DNA from: DASRTE01 sp035316885
GTDB lineage: Bacteria > Actinomycetota > Actinomycetes > Jiangellales > Jiangellaceae
Reading direction: 5' to 3'
DNA length: 22,209 bases
Assembly (NCBI GenBank): GCA_035316885.1
Contig: DATHII010000284.1
Location: 1-22,209 of the forward strand
Part shown: positions 20,858 to 22,209 of the stretch, in pieces
Layout of the letters: each line of letters opens with the position of its first letter
Numbering within the stretch: the first letter of the stretch is position 1
Program-made: the position numbers and the translations under genes
Notes under the pieces: model-generated
Database searches by the model: none
Seen by the model: only the letters and a program-made list of their open reading frames with translations
What the model was told of the DNA's origin: nothing

Positions 20858-22135
20858 ATGCGACGGACATCGTTGCTCGCCGGCCTAGCGGCGGCCGGGC
20901 TCGTCCTGGCCGCCTGTGGCGGCGATGACGGGGACGGAGACGAAGGCACCACCGGCGAGGCGTCGGGTGACGTCGAAGTCTTCACCTGGTGGGCCGACGG
21001 CGGCGAGAAGGCCGGACTGGACGGGATGGTGTCCGTCTTCGAGACGGAGTGCGCCGACTTCACGTTCGTCAACGGCGCGGTGGCCGGCGGTGCCGGCAGC
21101 AACGCGAAGCAGGTGCTCGCGTCACGGCTGCAGACCAACGAGCCGCCGGACACGTTCCAGGCGCACGCCGGTGGCGAGCTCACTGACTACATCGAGGCCG
21201 GCCAGATCGAGGACGTCAGCGGGCTCTACGAGGAGTTCGGCCTCAACGAGGCCTTCCCCGAGGGCCTGCTCGAGAGCATCACGGTCGACGGCAGCATCTA
21301 CTCGGTGCCGGCCAACATCCACCGGGCCAACATCGTGTGGGCCAACCCATCGGTGCTCGAGGGTGCCGGCCTGTCCACCGAGGCGCCGGCGTCGGTCGAC
21401 GCGTGGCTCGCCGACCTCGAGACCTTGCGGTCGGCGGGGATCGAGGCGCCGCTCGCGATCGCGACCGACTGGACCCAGACGATGCTGCTCGAGGCCGTTC
21501 TGATCGCCGAGCTCGGGGCCGACGGCTACGCCGGGCTGTTCGACGGCGGCGACTGGTCCGGTAGCGACGTCACCGCAGCACTGGAGAAGTACGGCCAGTT
21601 GCTCGGGTACACCAACACCGACCGGTCCAGCCTCGACTGGCCCGACGCGCTCAACTACGTGACCGCGGGCCAGGCGGCCTACACGCTGATGGGCGACTGG
21701 GTGGCGGCCAACCTCGACCTCGAGGGCATGGCGGCGCCCGACGACTACGTCTACTGGCCGGCGCCCGGCACCGACGGCACCTACCAGTGGCTGGCAGACT
21801 CGTTCGTCCTACCTGTCGGCGCGCCCAATGCACAGGGCACGGAGTGCTGGCTCGGGGTCGTCGGCAGCGCCGACGGGCAGCGGGAGTTCAACATCGCGAA
21901 GGGCTCCATCCCGGCCCGGACCGACGCCGACCCCGCCGACTACCCGCCGTACCAGCAGTCGGCGATGGAGGACTGGGCGCAGGACGCCCTCGCCCCCTCG
22001 CTCGCCCACGGCTCGGCCGCGGCGATCGGCTGGATCGACGCGGCGAACTCGGCGGTCGGCCAGTTCGGGAGCAACGGTGACGTCGCCCAGTTCCAGGAAG
22101 CGCTCGCCGCGGCGGCGGAGAGCCAGGCCGGCTGA
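20858..22135 (+). CDS. sugar ABC transporter substrate-binding lipoprotein (glucose/mannose type)
   Basis: Extracytoplasmic binding protein (family 1, COG1653 type), 425 residues, presumed to deliver a sugar to an ABC importer. The signal peptide MRRTSLLAGLAAAGLVLAAC has a lipobox LAAC with Cys20, followed by an acidic Gly/Asp-rich linker. The mature part VFTWWADGGEKAGLDGM, GGAGSNAKQVLASRLQ, PPDTFQAHAGGEL and YSVPANIHRANIVW closely follows, from memory, the Thermus glucose/galactose-binding protein, so glucose, galactose or mannose is the best guess. The ATG at 20858 has AGGAGG 6 nt upstream; the in-frame ATG at 20819 would spoil the signal peptide. No permease gene is visible in the last 74 bp. 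Confidence 0.93.
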   Translation: MRRTSLLAGLAAAGLVLAACGGDDGDGDEGTTGEASGDVEVFTWWADGGEKAGLDGMVSVFETECADFTFVNGAVAGGAGSNAKQVLASRLQTNEPPDTFQAHAGGELTDYIEAGQIEDVSGLYEEFGLNEAFPEGLLESITVDGSIYSVPANIHRANIVWANPSVLEGAGLSTEAPASVDAWLADLETLRSAGIEAPLAIATDWTQTMLLEAVLIAELGADGYAGLFDGGDWSGSDVTAALEKYGQLLGYTNTDRSSLDWPDALNYVTAGQAAYTLMGDWVAANLDLEGMAAPDDYVYWPAPGTDGTYQWLADSFVLPVGAPNAQGTECWLGVVGSADGQREFNIAKGSIPARTDADPADYPPYQQSAMEDWAQDALAPSLAHGSAAAIGWIDAANSAVGQFGSNGDVAQFQEALAAAAESQAG

Positions 22136-22138
22136 GGT

Positions 22139-22209
22139 CAGTCTTCGTCGGCGCTCCAGTACATGCCGGCCTCGCCCGGGGCTCCTTCGGAGCCCCAACG
22201 CCCGGCCAC
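22139..22209 (-). CDS. possible 3' end of a convergent gene (cut by the window edge)
   Basis: The minus-strand frame ending at TGA 22141-22139 stays open to the window edge (23 codons). It reads GMYWSADED at the C-terminus, with mostly G or C in third positions. It would end 3 bp from the binding-protein stop. It is too short to identify. The alternative is plain intergenic DNA before a permease gene. Confidence 0.35.
22178..22196. terminator. strong hairpin after the sugar-binding protein gene
   Basis: GGGGCTCC (22178-22185) and GGAGCCCC (22189-22196) are perfect 8-bp arms around TTC, 43 bp after the stop. There is no U-tract. It could terminate or attenuate binding-protein transcription, as in many sugar ABC operons, or lie within the end of a convergent gene. 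Confidence 0.45.

Overview
The window is 22.2 kb of very GC-rich, gene-dense DNA with GTG starts, 4-bp gene overlaps and actinobacteria-restricted families (DUF6350/PerM, DUF3017, DUF5302). It reads as core chromosome of an actinomycete. The gene order (IcmB-type B12 subunit, sucC, sucD, PerM-like protein, purN, purH, folD, DUF3017, mdh) resembles what I recall of the Streptomyces and, in part, Mycobacterium sucCD-purNH-folD-mdh region. The genus cannot be fixed from the sequence. I see no rRNA, tRNA, CRISPR array, insertion sequence, phage gene or attachment site.

Layout. (1) 1-4.0 kb: the 3' part of an ABC-F ATPase gene, then on the minus strand exonuclease III, a secreted M23 peptidase and an alpha/beta-hydrolase lipase. 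The 218-bp leader of the peptidase gene is rich in operator-like motifs. (2) 4.0-6.6 kb: a small cobalamin-binding mutase subunit and sucCD. (3) 6.6-10.4 kb, minus strand: an RDD membrane protein, kynureninase, and an ECF sigma factor translationally coupled to a membrane protein with an apparently duplicated extracellular sensor. (4) 10.5-14.5 kb: a PerM/DUF6350 membrane protein, a convergent small membrane protein, and purN-purH. (5) 14.6-19.5 kb: DUF5302, folD, citrate synthase, DUF3017, malate dehydrogenase and NADP-isocitrate dehydrogenase. (6) 19.5-22.1 kb: a ROK-family repressor followed by a lipoprotein sugar-binding protein, sharing a 14-bp box at both promoters. The last 71 bp may be the 3' end of a convergent gene.

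How the genes work together. The region concentrates central carbon metabolism: citrate synthase, isocitrate dehydrogenase, succinyl-CoA synthetase and malate dehydrogenase are four TCA steps within 15 kb. They sit beside the last steps of purine synthesis (PurN, PurH) and FolD, which interconverts the folate one-carbon forms connected to the 10-formyl-THF used by both purine enzymes. The ROK/binding-protein pair probably couples sugar import to this central metabolism. The peptidase, PerM-like protein and sigma/sensor pair point to cell-envelope functions.

Nothing here is an obvious new defence or mobile system. The most interesting signals are regulatory: the shared ROK-type box, the operator-dense M23 leader, the triple inverted repeat upstream of the sigma factor, a folded leader masking the DUF5302 ribosome-binding site, and the ECF sigma factor/double-sensor pair.
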